A stretch of DNA of 64,000 nt. Origin: Hymenobacter taeanensis (GTDB taxonomy: Bacteria > Bacteroidota > Bacteroidia > Cytophagales > Hymenobacteraceae). Below are positions 54,130 through 63,173 of the stretch, in pieces (position 1 is the first letter of the stretch; every line of letters begins with the position of its first letter). The translations under genes and the position numbers were made by a program. The notes beneath the pieces were generated by a model. The model searched no databases. It was not told where the DNA came from and was given only the letters and a program-made list of their open reading frames with translations. The stretch lies in assembly GCF_013137895.1 (NCBI RefSeq), contig NZ_CP053538.1, positions 2,449,001 to 2,513,000 of the forward strand, given 5' to 3'.

Positions 54130-56301
54130 CTAAAAATCGGCATCCAGTCCCAAGCGCTGCTTCATCTCAGAGAGCATGGGATATTTCTCCATCAGGTATT
54201 CCAGCTTATCGGTGGAAGTGTAGAGCTTACGGCCGGTATCTACCTGCTCGCTTATTTCTACCTGCACGTTGAGACGCGGGTAACCGGTGCGGCGGCGCAG
54301 CTCACCTAGGAAGCCCGCCCGAAACTCATTGAACTGGTCTTCCTGCACAGGATTGTCCACACGAAGCAGGATAACATGCTGCTCATTGGCGCGCACCGGG
54401 CGGTTGAGCACGCTGTATTCACTCATGCTGTTTTGCTTGCGTTCCTCCAGTAGCTCAGCCCACACCCGTTGTAACACCTCATCATTGATAGGGGCCAGGC
54501 CAGTTGTGGGGCCAGTTGGCTCGGTGTCAACCAAGGCAGCCTTGCCGGCGGCCTGCTGCTCCATCTGAGCTTTTAGGGCGTTGAGACTGCCGAGGCCCGG
54601 GATTTTGCTGCCTAGGCCTATGGGCTTTCCCGTGGGCAGGCCGGGGCGGGGCGGCGGCAGGGGCGCGGCCGTAACCGGGGTCTGGCCGGGCTCATGACCA
54701 GCTACGCTGGGCTGCCCAATTTCTACGTGGGGCACCGTATCGCGCAGTTTTTGGGTAGTGGGAGGGGCAGTAGCCGCTTCGTTCTCAATACTGGGCGTGC
54801 TATGCAGTTCTTCCACGCCGCTTTCCACGGGCACAATGGGCTCGGGGTCGGCGGGAGCGTGGGCGAGTGGCCTGGCGGGTTCAGGCGTTGGGCTGGCAGG
54901 TGTGGCCGGGCTGGCCGTTCCGCTGCCGTTCGCAGAGGCATAGGGCGCGGCCATTTCGGCGGTGCCATTAGTGCTCAGCAAGCCGTCCGGGGCGGGAGCG
55001 GCCGCCGGCGCTACGCTACTTTTTTTTTTCGCCTCGCCGTTGCTGGCTGAGGCGGGTTGGGCGTTGGCCGAGGGGCCGGCACCCATGTCGCGGGCGAATT
55101 GCACGGCGCCGTTCAGGTAGGCCAGTTTCATCAGCATCAGCTCCACGTGGAGGCGCTGGTTTTTGGCCTGCTTAAACTCCCGGTCGCACTGGCTTACCAG
55201 ATTCAGGGCCGACAGCAGGAAGGCCAGCGGCGCGGCCTGGGCCTGCTGCACATAGCGCGCCCGAATGTTATCGGACACCTCCAGCAGCTGCACCGTCACG
55301 GGGTCTTTGCACACCAGCAGGCCACGCAAATGCTCGGCAGCACCCACCACAAAATTATGCAGGTCGAAGCCATTCTGCACTACCTCTTCCAGCAGCAGTA
55401 GAGTCTGCGACAGGTTCTCCGTCAGCAGCGCGTCAACCAGCCGGAAGTAGTACTCATAATCCAGAATATGCAGGTTCTGGACTACGTCCTTATAGCGCAA
55501 ATCATGCCCCGAGAAGGTCACCATCTGGTCGAACATGCTCAGGGCGTCGCGTAGGCCACCGTCGGCCTTTTGGGCCAGCAGGTGCAGGGCGTCGTCCTCA
55601 GCTTTTATGTGTTCCTGGGTAGCCACGTAGCGCAGGTGCCCCCGAATGTCATCTACCCGAATCCGGTTGAAGTCGAAGATCTGGCAGCGCGAGAGGATGG
55701 TGGGGATAATCTTGTGCCGCTCAGTGGTGGCCAGAATGAAGATGGCGTAGCTTGGCGGCTCTTCCAGCGTTTTGAGGAAGGCGTTGAAGGCCGCATTCGA
55801 GAGCATGTGCACCTCATCAATGATGTACACCTTGAAGCGGCCCTGCTGCGGAGCGTAGCGCACCTGCTCCACCAAACTGCGGATGTCCTCCACGGAGTTG
55901 TTGGAAGCCGCATCCAGCTCGTGCACGTTGAACGAGGCGTTTTCCTGGAAGGCCCGGCAGGAGCTGCATTTGCCGCAAGCCTCCAGCTCGAAGGGCGTAT
56001 TATCCGGGTCTGGGGCCTGTTGCAGCACCTCCGGTACAATATCAGGCTGCACCTGCAGCAGCTCTGAAACCGGCCGACCTTTCCGCACATGCTCCTCTAC
56101 AAACTCGCAGTTGATGGTCTTGGCCAGAATACGCGCACAGGTGGTTTTGCCCACCCCGCGCGGACCACAAAACAGAAATGCCTGCGCCAGATGCTGGCTA
56201 GCAATAGCGTTCTGCAACGTGGTGGTAACGTGCTGCTGCCCAACTACGCTGCGAAACGTAGCGGGACGGTATTTCCGGGCCGAAACAACGAAATTCTCCA
56301 T
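54130..56301 (-). CDS. dnaX: DNA polymerase III gamma/tau subunit
   Basis: 723 residues. Clamp-loader ATPase: GPRGVGKTT Walker A at 46-54, a zinc site of Cys64 and CGKCSSC (109, 112, 115) with a ~35-residue insertion compared with E. coli, IIDEVHML Walker B, and SRCQIF sensor. Residues 1-420 form domains I-III, and 430-723 the tau-specific part with Ala/Pro-rich linker and C-terminal domain. At codons 425-428 there is a run of ten A; a shift in either direction terminates immediately, giving a product of about 428 residues, the size of E. coli gamma (431). That shorter form is inferred. It is one of the most interesting genes here. Confidence 0.95.
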   Translation of the reverse strand: MENFVVSARKYRPATFRSVVGQQHVTTTLQNAIASQHLAQAFLFCGPRGVGKTTCARILAKTINCEFVEEHVRKGRPVSELLQVQPDIVPEVLQQAPDPDNTPFELEACGKCSSCRAFQENASFNVHELDAASNNSVEDIRSLVEQVRYAPQQGRFKVYIIDEVHMLSNAAFNAFLKTLEEPPSYAIFILATTERHKIIPTILSRCQIFDFNRIRVDDIRGHLRYVATQEHIKAEDDALHLLAQKADGGLRDALSMFDQMVTFSGHDLRYKDVVQNLHILDYEYYFRLVDALLTENLSQTLLLLEEVVQNGFDLHNFVVGAAEHLRGLLVCKDPVTVQLLEVSDNIRARYVQQAQAAPLAFLLSALNLVSQCDREFKQAKNQRLHVELMLMKLAYLNGAVQFARDMGAGPSANAQPASASNGEAKKKSSVAPAAAPAPDGLLSTNGTAEMAAPYASANGSGTASPATPASPTPEPARPLAHAPADPEPIVPVESGVEELHSTPSIENEAATAPPTTQKLRDTVPHVEIGQPSVAGHEPGQTPVTAAPLPPPRPGLPTGKPIGLGSKIPGLGSLNALKAQMEQQAAGKAALVDTEPTGPTTGLAPINDEVLQRVWAELLEERKQNSMSEYSVLNRPVRANEQHVILLRVDNPVQEDQFNEFRAGFLGELRRRTGYPRLNVQVEISEQVDTGRKLYTSTDKLEYLMEKYPMLSEMKQRLGLDADF
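55020..55029 (-). promoter_or_regulatory. A10 slippage/frameshift site in dnaX
   Basis: Minus-strand codons GCG AAA AAA AAA AGT contain ten A. Adding one A (or a -1 frameshift) gives AAA AAG then TAG; losing one A gives GTA GCG TAG. Both frames stop within a few codons, just after domain III. Thermus thermophilus dnaX makes gamma by slippage on a nine-A run and E. coli by a -1 shift on A-AAA-AAG, so the same function is likely. Confidence 0.75.
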
Positions 56302-56313
56302 AAGTCGTGGCTA

Positions 56314-56321
56314 CAAAGATA
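56314..56321 (-). promoter_or_regulatory. Promoter -7 element of dnaX
   Basis: TATCTTTG on the minus strand, a perfect TAnnTTTG match, 13 bases before the dnaX ATG. Transcription would start within about 7 bases of the start codon, so the leader is very short or absent. Confidence 0.6.
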
Positions 56322-56361
56322 CCCCGAAAAGCCGGGGTTTGGAAGCCAGACCCGCGGCTTC

Positions 56362-57120
56362 TTATCCGGCCATGCCCAATACTCGGCACAGGGCGGCCGT
56401 GCGGTTATCCACCTCCAGCTTGGCGTAAATGTTCTGCAAATGGTTCTGCACCGTCCGGGGGCTAATGCCGCACACCCGGCTGATTTCCTTGTCGGGCAGG
56501 CCGCGCATCAAGTGGCCTAGAATTACTGATTCACGCGGAGTAAGCTCCGGCGTAGCAGGTGGGGCTACTGGGGGCACTTGCTGTCGTAGTGCGTGCAGCG
56601 TTTGGCTTAGGCGTACGGCTGCCTGAAAGTGGGGTACCAAGAGCTGTAATAAAGTCTTATCAGTGGCTGTGAAGTCGCGGTGAGAACGAGTCACGGCGCA
56701 GATAATCTTGCCGTAGTGCATCACCGGTAGGCCCACCACTAACTGATGCGTAATAGCCAGTGGCCGATAAAATTCTTTGTGCAGGGCAGTGCTTGTAGAA
56801 CTGCTCAGCGGCGCCACAGTAGTGCTGCGCAGGGGCTGGGCATAGTTCTGCCCCATAATGGTTGGAAATAAGGGGTGGTTCGGTAAGTGCGCCGCTAGGC
56901 TAGGTGATGGCAGCGCCAGAAACCTGGCTTCTGGGAAAGCTCCCAGGTGGCCTATGAGCCCGTCGGGATTATCTCCATTAAAGCGGGCCGTTTCTGCCCG
57001 GGTGGCCCGCGCCGCCGCTTCGGAAAGCCGGCCGAACAATGTTGTTGGCTCAAGCTCAGTATAGACGAGAGCAATAGCCTGATTGAGACGCAGAAAATCA
57101 GTGGTGCGGAGACGAAACAT
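56362..57120 (-). CDS. LuxR family transcriptional regulator with N-terminal sensor domain
   Basis: 252 residues. The C-terminal HTH (about 190-250) has LTPRESVILGHLMRGLPDKEISRVCGISPRTVQNHLQNIYAKLEVDNRT, the GerE/LuxR-type DNA-binding domain. The N-terminal ~170 residues look like a GAF/PAS-like ligand domain, with no receiver domain. Its gene lies upstream of dnaX, on the same strand and with 60 bases between. A 10-bp palindrome, GTAATATTAC, lies about 50 bases upstream of the start (57171-57180) and could be an autoregulatory operator. Its targets are unknown. Confidence 0.8.
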   Translation of the reverse strand: MFRLRTTDFLRLNQAIALVYTELEPTTLFGRLSEAAARATRAETARFNGDNPDGLIGHLGAFPEARFLALPSPSLAAHLPNHPLFPTIMGQNYAQPLRSTTVAPLSSSTSTALHKEFYRPLAITHQLVVGLPVMHYGKIICAVTRSHRDFTATDKTLLQLLVPHFQAAVRLSQTLHALRQQVPPVAPPATPELTPRESVILGHLMRGLPDKEISRVCGISPRTVQNHLQNIYAKLEVDNRTAALCRVLGMAG

Positions 57121-57347
57121 GGCAAAGCGGATGAGGCAGCCAGAGACAATCCAGAAACAATAGGGTATAGGTAATATTACTCATTTTCTGGAAGATAGCA
57201 GCGCGTAGCTTTGGTTGCAGCCGAGTCAAATCAGGAAACCAGCACTCAGCCAATGCTGCCTACTCAGAGCAGGGTGTTCGGCCCTGAGCCAGTGGCCTGT
57301 GAGCAGTGCTCTGCTTTTATCCATCCACATCCAGCTCTTTTACTCTT

Positions 57348-59522
57348 ATGCTTAAGTCTTTATACTTCCTACTGGTGCTGAGCCTGGTAACAATAGCTGC
57401 GTTAGCCCAGCCCGCGGCCCCTTCAGTATCTGCCACCGACACGTACTTTGGCGTGAAAGTGACGGACCCGTATCGTAATCTGGAGAACCTCACTGACCCA
57501 GCCGTGCAAACCTGGATGAAGGCACAGGCCGTGTATGCTCGCCAGACCCTGGACGCCATTCCGGGGCGGCAGGGTCTCATCGACAAAATGAAGGAGTTTG
57601 ATAGCCGTAAAGCTTCTGTGGTAGGCCGCCAAGTGTCTATTGCTGATAACGACCGGTATTTCTACCTGAAAACCCGCCCCGAAGACCAACAGCCCAAGCT
57701 CTACTACCGCGACGGCTACAAGGGAGCCGAGAAGCTGCTGTTTGATCCGGAGAATTTTCAGCCGGGCAAGGTGTACACCATCAATACTTTCTCGGCGGCC
57801 CATGATGGCAGCAAGGTAGCGTTTGCCTTGAGTGAAAAGGGCAGTGAAATAGGAGAGGTGCGCATTCTGGAGGTAAATACCCAGAAGCTCTACCCCGAGG
57901 TGGTAGCCCGACCCTGGGGCAGCGGTGAGTGGCTCCCTGATAACCAGAGCTTCACCTACACGCCTCTTAACAGTGCCGATGTAAAAGACCCCGCTGCCCG
58001 CCTCAATACGCAGGCCTTTCTGCACCGCGTGGGTACTCCTCAAAGCCAGGATCAGCCCATCTTCTCGGCCAAGCTTTACCCCAAACTGGGCATTAAGCCC
58101 GCTGAGTATGCCTATGCTGGCGTCGACCGCGACACCAAACTGGCCTACGGCTTCCTGGGCAGCGTCGACCGGTACGTGCATGGCTACTACGCACCGGCCT
58201 CAGCTCTCACCAAGCCCAATATTCCGTGGCAGCCACTCTTCAAGCCTGAGCAAGAGGTTACCAACTTCGTGACGGACGGGCAGTACATGTACTTTACTAC
58301 CTCCAAAAACACCCCGCGCGAAAAGATCATGCGCATGCCGGTAGCCAAACCCGACGTAGCTACCGCCGAGTTGCTGGTACCTGAAAGCCCCGATGAGGCC
58401 ATTAACGCCGATGAGCTAAAGGCCAATAAAGACGGATTGTACTTTGTGCGCACCCGTAATGGGGTAGAAGCCAAGCTGTATTTTGTGGCGAAAGGCAGCA
58501 AAACGGTGCAGGAAATCAAGCTACCGCAACCTGTGGGCACGCTCAGCTTGCAGGTTAAGAATGCCCAATCACCAGATTTATGGATTAGCGCCGTAGGCTG
58601 GACCACCGACCGCACGCGCTACCGCTACTCAGCCGCTACCAAGCAATTTACAGCCGAGCCGTTATCGTCGGAGGCGCAATACCCGGAATTTGCCGACCTT
58701 ACCGTGGAAGAGCTTATGGTACCCTCGCACGATGGGGTGATGGTGCCATTGTCGTTGGTGTATAAGAAAGGAACGCCGCGCAACGGCTCGGCGCCCGCGC
58801 TCATGATAGGCTATGGGGCATACTCCGTCTCCACCAGTCCATTCTTCTACCCACCTTACCTGCTCTGGACCCAGCAAGGGGGTGTGCTTGCTGTGGCTCA
58901 TGTGCGCGGCGGCGGCGAGCTAGGAGAAGCTTGGCACAAAGCCGGTCAGAAAACTACCAAACCCAACACCTGGAAAGACCTCATTGCCTGCGCCGATTAT
59001 CTGGTGCAGAAACAGTACACTGGCCTAGGCAAAATTGCCATTAACGGTGGTAGCGCCGGCGGCATCCTCATCGGCCGCGCCATGACGGAGCGCCCCGATT
59101 TGTTTGCCGTAGCCATGCCCGAAGTAGGCTGCCTGAATGCTGTACGGATGGAAAATTCTCCTAACGGCCCAGTAAACGCCCCCGAGTTTGGCACCGTGCA
59201 GAAGGAAGACGAGTGCAAGGGGTTACTTGAAATGGATGCCTACCAGCATTTAGTGGCTGGCACCAAGTACCCTGCCACGCTCGTAACGGCCGGTATGAAC
59301 GACCCGCGGGTAATTGCCTGGCAACCCGCCAAGTTTGCCGCCCGCCTGCAAGCCAGCACCACCTCAGGCAAGCCTGTGCTGTTCTTCACCGACTACGAAG
59401 CCGGCCACGGCATCGGCGACTCCAAGCAAAAGCAGTTTGAAACTATGGCCGATCTGCTGGCTTTTGGCCTCTGGCAAACCGGGCAACCTGGCTTTCAGCC
59501 TAAAAGTGCGGCTATGAAGTAA
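57348..59522 (+). CDS. Prolyl oligopeptidase (S9A) family peptidase
   Basis: 724 residues from the ATG at 57348 (a start 14 codons earlier is in frame but weak). The signal peptide runs to ALAQ. Beta-propeller first, then the catalytic domain with GGSAGG in NGGSAGGILIGRAM (nucleophile Ser), the Asp in GMNDPRV and the His in EAGHGIGD. Family members cleave after proline in short peptides. The usual GGSNGG is GGSAGG here. It is secreted or periplasmic and monocistronic. Confidence 0.9.
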   Translation: MLKSLYFLLVLSLVTIAALAQPAAPSVSATDTYFGVKVTDPYRNLENLTDPAVQTWMKAQAVYARQTLDAIPGRQGLIDKMKEFDSRKASVVGRQVSIADNDRYFYLKTRPEDQQPKLYYRDGYKGAEKLLFDPENFQPGKVYTINTFSAAHDGSKVAFALSEKGSEIGEVRILEVNTQKLYPEVVARPWGSGEWLPDNQSFTYTPLNSADVKDPAARLNTQAFLHRVGTPQSQDQPIFSAKLYPKLGIKPAEYAYAGVDRDTKLAYGFLGSVDRYVHGYYAPASALTKPNIPWQPLFKPEQEVTNFVTDGQYMYFTTSKNTPREKIMRMPVAKPDVATAELLVPESPDEAINADELKANKDGLYFVRTRNGVEAKLYFVAKGSKTVQEIKLPQPVGTLSLQVKNAQSPDLWISAVGWTTDRTRYRYSAATKQFTAEPLSSEAQYPEFADLTVEELMVPSHDGVMVPLSLVYKKGTPRNGSAPALMIGYGAYSVSTSPFFYPPYLLWTQQGGVLAVAHVRGGGELGEAWHKAGQKTTKPNTWKDLIACADYLVQKQYTGLGKIAINGGSAGGILIGRAMTERPDLFAVAMPEVGCLNAVRMENSPNGPVNAPEFGTVQKEDECKGLLEMDAYQHLVAGTKYPATLVTAGMNDPRVIAWQPAKFAARLQASTTSGKPVLFFTDYEAGHGIGDSKQKQFETMADLLAFGLWQTGQPGFQPKSAAMK

Positions 59523-59665
59523 CCGATGATCAACTACAGCTCGTTATGGCAAGCTTATCAGGCGTCTTGCGTACTGAGGTTGCTATGCTAGCTAAGCGTC
59601 AGTGCGCGAGATTTCTAGATTTCGCTCAGAGTGCCATTCCAGTTGCTTGCAGTACACCCCCGTTT

Positions 59666-59712
59666 CTAGGCCACTTCAGGGTGGTTATTATCCGTTAACG
59701 AGGGTGGCCTAG
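59666..59712. repeat. Inverted CTAGGCCAC pair upstream of tmRNA
   Basis: CTAGGCCAC at 59666-59674 and GTGGCCTAG at 59704-59712 face each other, about 90-140 bases before the tmRNA. The rest of the 59523-59804 gap holds nothing I can support as a gene. Confidence 0.7.
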
Positions 59713-59804
59713 CGGGAACATTTTTGGGCCTAAGCAACGTTTTCTCCCTGATGTGCGTACATTCGCACCCCGCCATTTGTGGCGGGTCTCGTTCTTTCTA
59801 AATT

Positions 59805-60171
59805 GGGGCTGACCGGAATTGACAGCTTGTGCAGGTCGCGAGTAAGCGTGTCGGGAGTTGGATAAATCTCCCGCTAAAAATTCATCCAAACAACAACCGG
59901 CGAGTATAGCTACGCCATGGCTGCCTAGTCTAGGTACTAAGCACTGTCATCGTCCCGCACCCGTCTTCCTTCTCACGGGTGAGTTCGGGGCGTCGTAAGT
60001 AGTAGGATAGTCCTGGGGGCGCTGCGACCCTTCGGCGAAACTAAAGCAGATAAGGACAAACCAAGGGCCTGATGTGCGCCTGGAATGTCTCGAAAATTCA
60101 AGCATAGATACACACGTAGAAAGCTCGACGGCTTCCTTGTCTGGACCAGGGTTCGAATCCCTGCAGCTCCA
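59805..60171 (+). ncRNA. ssrA: Transfer-messenger RNA
   Basis: 367 bases. The 5' end GGGGCTGACC and the 3' acceptor strand CAGCTCC make a tRNA-like end (one G-U pair), with T-arm CAGGGTTCGAATCCCTG just before. The 5' region has the conserved GAATTGACAGCTTG-type start and the 3' end keeps a discriminator A (CCA is not encoded). The tag frame GGC GAG TAT AGC TAC GCC ATG GCT GCC TAG lies at 59899-59928 and encodes GEYSYAMAA. It rescues stalled ribosomes with SmpB and marks the peptide for degradation. The antisense ORF over it is spurious. Confidence 0.95.
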
Positions 60172-60174
60172 CTG

Positions 60175-60208
60175 AAAACCCGCTCCGCATTATGCAGAGC
60201 GGGTTTTT
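60175..60208 (+). terminator. tmRNA terminator
   Basis: AAAACCCGCTCCGCAT pairs with ATGCAGAGCGGGTTTTT with one mismatch and a short loop, followed by a T-run, immediately after the tmRNA. Confidence 0.9.
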
Positions 60209-60282
60209 GTTTTAGGATACAGCCCCTGATTTACTTTGTGATTGCGCTAGATGAAGAAAGTGTTAGACCCATATAGTCGCGC

Positions 60283-60290
60283 TACCTTTG
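60283..60290 (+). promoter_or_regulatory. Promoter -7 element of the acyltransferase gene
   Basis: TACCTTTG, a perfect Bacteroidota -7 match, 25 bases before the ATG at 60315. The leader would be about 18 bases. Confidence 0.6.
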
Positions 60291-60314
60291 CATTTGCTGA
60301 ATTAATTGCATTGA

Positions 60315-61403
60315 ATGGAATACAAGCCCTCTGCTCTGCCCGTCCGGTTTTACGAGATTGACTTACTGCGCTTCGTTGCGGCATTTGCTGTCATGTTTTA
60401 CCATTATGCTTACCGGGGGTGGGCATTGGGTCCCTTGAGCCCTGTCCAGTATCCCGAATTACCGCTGGCCAAGTACGGCTACTTAGGAGTAGAATTATTT
60501 TTCTTAATCAGTGGATACGTCGTGCTTATGTCGGCGTACGACAAAAGCGTACGTGACTTTTTCGTTTCCCGGGTAGCAAGGTTATATCCCGCGTACTGGG
60601 TGGCCTGCACTATTACCTTCTTAGTAACAATAATCTGGGGACCCAAGATGGGCAGTGTGCACTGGCAGCCCGAATACGCTGCTACTGTCAAAATCTACCT
60701 CTACAACATGACCATGTTGCAGGAATTTTTTGGGCAGCAAGTACTAGACACAGCTTACTGGACTCTTCGTGTAGAAATAGGGTTTTATTTCCTGATTGCG
60801 GTGTTCATTGGGTTCCGCTTAATGAAGCACCTTGACGTGGTATTAATGCTGTGGCTAGGCTACACGGCATTGGTGGGGCCGTTACCAGCTAATAGCTATT
60901 TCGCTCACTTGCTGTTTCCAGAGTTTAGCCCATTCTTCGCCGCTGGTATGATACTATATATGTTGCAGCACCGTTTGCAAGCCACCTGGAAATTATACTC
61001 GTTACTAGGCCTGTCTTTTCTACTGGCCTTACGTAGTGGCCGGGCTGAAGCGGAAATATATGAAATGCTGTTTAAGCAGCCTTTTTCGCAGCCGATTATA
61101 GCAGGCATTATCTCGCTTCTTTTCCTTGTTATGTATTTGGTCAGTCATCGGAAAATAGCCCTTCAGCAGCGTTGGTTAGCTTCGTTGGGGGCATTGACGT
61201 ACCCATTATATCTACTACATGGCAATATTGGCTGGATCATTTCTCAGCAACTTTATGTCAAAGTAAACCGATGGGCACTCCTCATAGGCTTAGTAATAGG
61301 AATGCTATTAGCTGCTTATTTGCTCCATACTTTCGTGGAAAAGCGCTATAGCAAATTAGTAGTAGCACAAACAAGAAAGATTCTATCGTTTTTTGAGCGT
61401 TAA
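60315..61403 (+). CDS. Acyltransferase 3 family membrane protein
   Basis: 362 residues. About ten hydrophobic helices; the start is FYEIDLLRFVAAFAVMFYHY, the catalytic-His motif of the family, followed by SGYVVLMSA and the VARLYPAYW arginine block. Members O-acetylate or acylate sugars of polysaccharide, peptidoglycan or lipid. Composition is lower in GC than neighbours (one sampled line, 60721-60780, has 25 G/C of 60), so it may be recently acquired. The substrate is unknown. Confidence 0.9.
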   Translation: MEYKPSALPVRFYEIDLLRFVAAFAVMFYHYAYRGWALGPLSPVQYPELPLAKYGYLGVELFFLISGYVVLMSAYDKSVRDFFVSRVARLYPAYWVACTITFLVTIIWGPKMGSVHWQPEYAATVKIYLYNMTMLQEFFGQQVLDTAYWTLRVEIGFYFLIAVFIGFRLMKHLDVVLMLWLGYTALVGPLPANSYFAHLLFPEFSPFFAAGMILYMLQHRLQATWKLYSLLGLSFLLALRSGRAEAEIYEMLFKQPFSQPIIAGIISLLFLVMYLVSHRKIALQQRWLASLGALTYPLYLLHGNIGWIISQQLYVKVNRWALLIGLVIGMLLAAYLLHTFVEKRYSKLVVAQTRKILSFFER

Positions 61404-61521
61404 CTGCGTTAGAATAGCAGTGCCAGTGCATCAATGTATTAAGCTTTAGGTAAAACTGTGAACCATGCTGACAAAGCGCCCGGCTGTTTTTCGGCGATTC
61501 GCGAGATTTCTTTCGAGTAGC

Positions 61522-62856
61522 CTATGTAACTGCTTTCTCTTCGTGCGGCTGCTCTAGGGGCTTTCGTATTTTGCTGCCGCCTATCATAGAGCGCAGGCCC
61601 TTATCGTAGCTAAAATAGCTCCAGCTCCAACTCAGGAAAACGGCCAGGCGGTTGCGAAAGCTTACCAATGATAGCACGTGCACAATGCTCCAAGCTATCC
61701 AGGCCAGCAGGCCACTCAAGTGGTACTCGCGGCCAAAGAGTTTTATATCAGCTACGGCGTGGTTGCGGCCGATGGTGGCCATGCTGCCCTTATCATGGTA
61801 GTGGAAGGGCTGCCGGGGGCGGCCTGCTAGTTGTTGCGTGAGGTTATGGGCCAGCAGCTTGCCCTGCTGCAGTGCGGGCTGAGCTACCATGGGGTGCCCT
61901 TCGGGGTAAGCCTCGCTGCGCATGGCGGCAATGTCGCCGATGGCGAAAATGTTCTCATAGCCAGCTACCTGGTTGTACTCATTTACCTGGTAGCGGTTGC
62001 CGGGAAGCAAGCTTTCAGGACGTAGGCCACTGATGGGGTTGCCCGTGACGCCCGCTGCCCAGATAAGAGTGCGGGTAACGAGTGTTTCGCCGGTATTCAG
62101 TGTAACCGTGTAGCCATCATAGGACTTTACTCGCCGGTTCAGCCACACTTGCACCCCAAATTCCTGCAGGTACTCCAGCGACTTTTGAGAGGCCTCTTTT
62201 GACATGCCCTTCAGCAAGTCTGGCCCACTCTGAATCAGGTGGATATCCATCTCCTTGAAATCCAGCTCCCGGTAATCGCGCGGAAATACGTGGGTACGTA
62301 GCTCGCTTAGGGCGCCCGCAATTTCAACCCCGGTAGGGCCGCCGCCCACAATCACAAAGTCAAGCAGACTGTTAATTTGCTCTATGTCGCCGAGCTGCAG
62401 GGCCTGCTCAAAATTAGCCAGCACGGTATTACGCAGCTCAATGGCGTCGGGCACGCTCTTGAGCGTGATGGCGTGCTGCTGCATCTGCGCGTCGCCGAAG
62501 AAGTTGCTGGTGGCGCCGGTGGCCAGCACCAGGTAATCGTAGCGCAGCAGGCCAATGGAGGTTTCCAGTAGTTGCTGCTCCGTGTTTACGGATTGTACCT
62601 CCGCCAAACGGAAGTAGAAGTTCTCCTGCTCATCCAGAATTTTCCGAAACGGCGACACAATGCTGTCGGCCGCCAGGCCTGCGGTGGCCACCTGATACAG
62701 CAGGGGCTGAAACGCGTGGTAGTTCTGCCGGTCAATGAGTACCACCTGCACGGGGGCGTGCCGCAGCTCCTGAGCCAGCTCCAGCCCTCCAAAGCCACCG
62801 CCTACAATAACCACCCGCGGTTTGCCCAGGTCTTCAATCTTAGTCAAGCTATTCAT
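61522..62856 (-). CDS. ndh: Type II NADH:quinone oxidoreductase
   Basis: 444 residues from the ATG at 62856. An FAD/NAD(P)-dependent oxidoreductase with VVIVGGGFGGLELA (GxGxxG, FAD) and VIVGGGPTGVEIAGAL for NADH, then IFAIGDIAAM and a C-terminal amphipathic/hydrophobic region that anchors it to the membrane (LSGLLAWIAWSIVHVLSLVS). It moves electrons from NADH to quinone without pumping protons. It is monocistronic. Confidence 0.88.
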   Translation of the reverse strand: MNSLTKIEDLGKPRVVIVGGGFGGLELAQELRHAPVQVVLIDRQNYHAFQPLLYQVATAGLAADSIVSPFRKILDEQENFYFRLAEVQSVNTEQQLLETSIGLLRYDYLVLATGATSNFFGDAQMQQHAITLKSVPDAIELRNTVLANFEQALQLGDIEQINSLLDFVIVGGGPTGVEIAGALSELRTHVFPRDYRELDFKEMDIHLIQSGPDLLKGMSKEASQKSLEYLQEFGVQVWLNRRVKSYDGYTVTLNTGETLVTRTLIWAAGVTGNPISGLRPESLLPGNRYQVNEYNQVAGYENIFAIGDIAAMRSEAYPEGHPMVAQPALQQGKLLAHNLTQQLAGRPRQPFHYHDKGSMATIGRNHAVADIKLFGREYHLSGLLAWIAWSIVHVLSLVSFRNRLAVFLSWSWSYFSYDKGLRSMIGGSKIRKPLEQPHEEKAVT

Positions 62857-63173
62857 AAGCAACGCGGATGCAAATACAGCGGGTTAAAGTAAGAAAGGCA
62901 CACGTATAGATGCCCAAGGATAGAGTAACGGCCCCGCAATCTATAGCCTACGTCTACTCACAACAATTCAGTTGCTTACGGTGTAGTAGTCAGAAACAAT
63001 ACTTCTGGGGGCTCTTGCCCAGGGGTTGCCTGGGTGAAATTTCCTGCTGGTAACTCCCTGCTGTGCTGTTTCGCGCAACAACGCTATTCCCTGCACAGGC
63101 CTCAAGGGCCTATACAGCCAAACGCCTCCCGATGAAGTTCATCAGGAGGCGTTTGGCTGTAAATACTGATGAT
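62857..63173. other. Intergenic region with terminator
   Basis: No ORF of quality. The hairpin at 63115-63159 (listed separately) ends the gene at 63174; the rest is unremarkable. Confidence 0.4.
63115..63159. terminator. Hairpin behind the 121-aa gene
   Basis: CAGCCAAACGCCTCC pairs with GGAGGCGTTTGGCTG, a 15-bp perfect stem with a 15-base loop (itself able to pair), 15 bases beyond the stop of the minus-strand gene. No extended T-tract. Confidence 0.75.

Noticed and set aside
59776..59806. TTTG-N19-TAAATTGG as the tmRNA promoter
   Set aside because: Spacing fits the Bacteroidota -33/-7 model, but the -7 element reaches to the mature 5' end, so transcription would start inside the tmRNA. 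Pre-tmRNA normally carries a leader removed by RNase P.
59695..59889. 64-residue open frame antisense to the tmRNA
   Set aside because: It overlaps the tmRNA 5' part and has no protein-like features.
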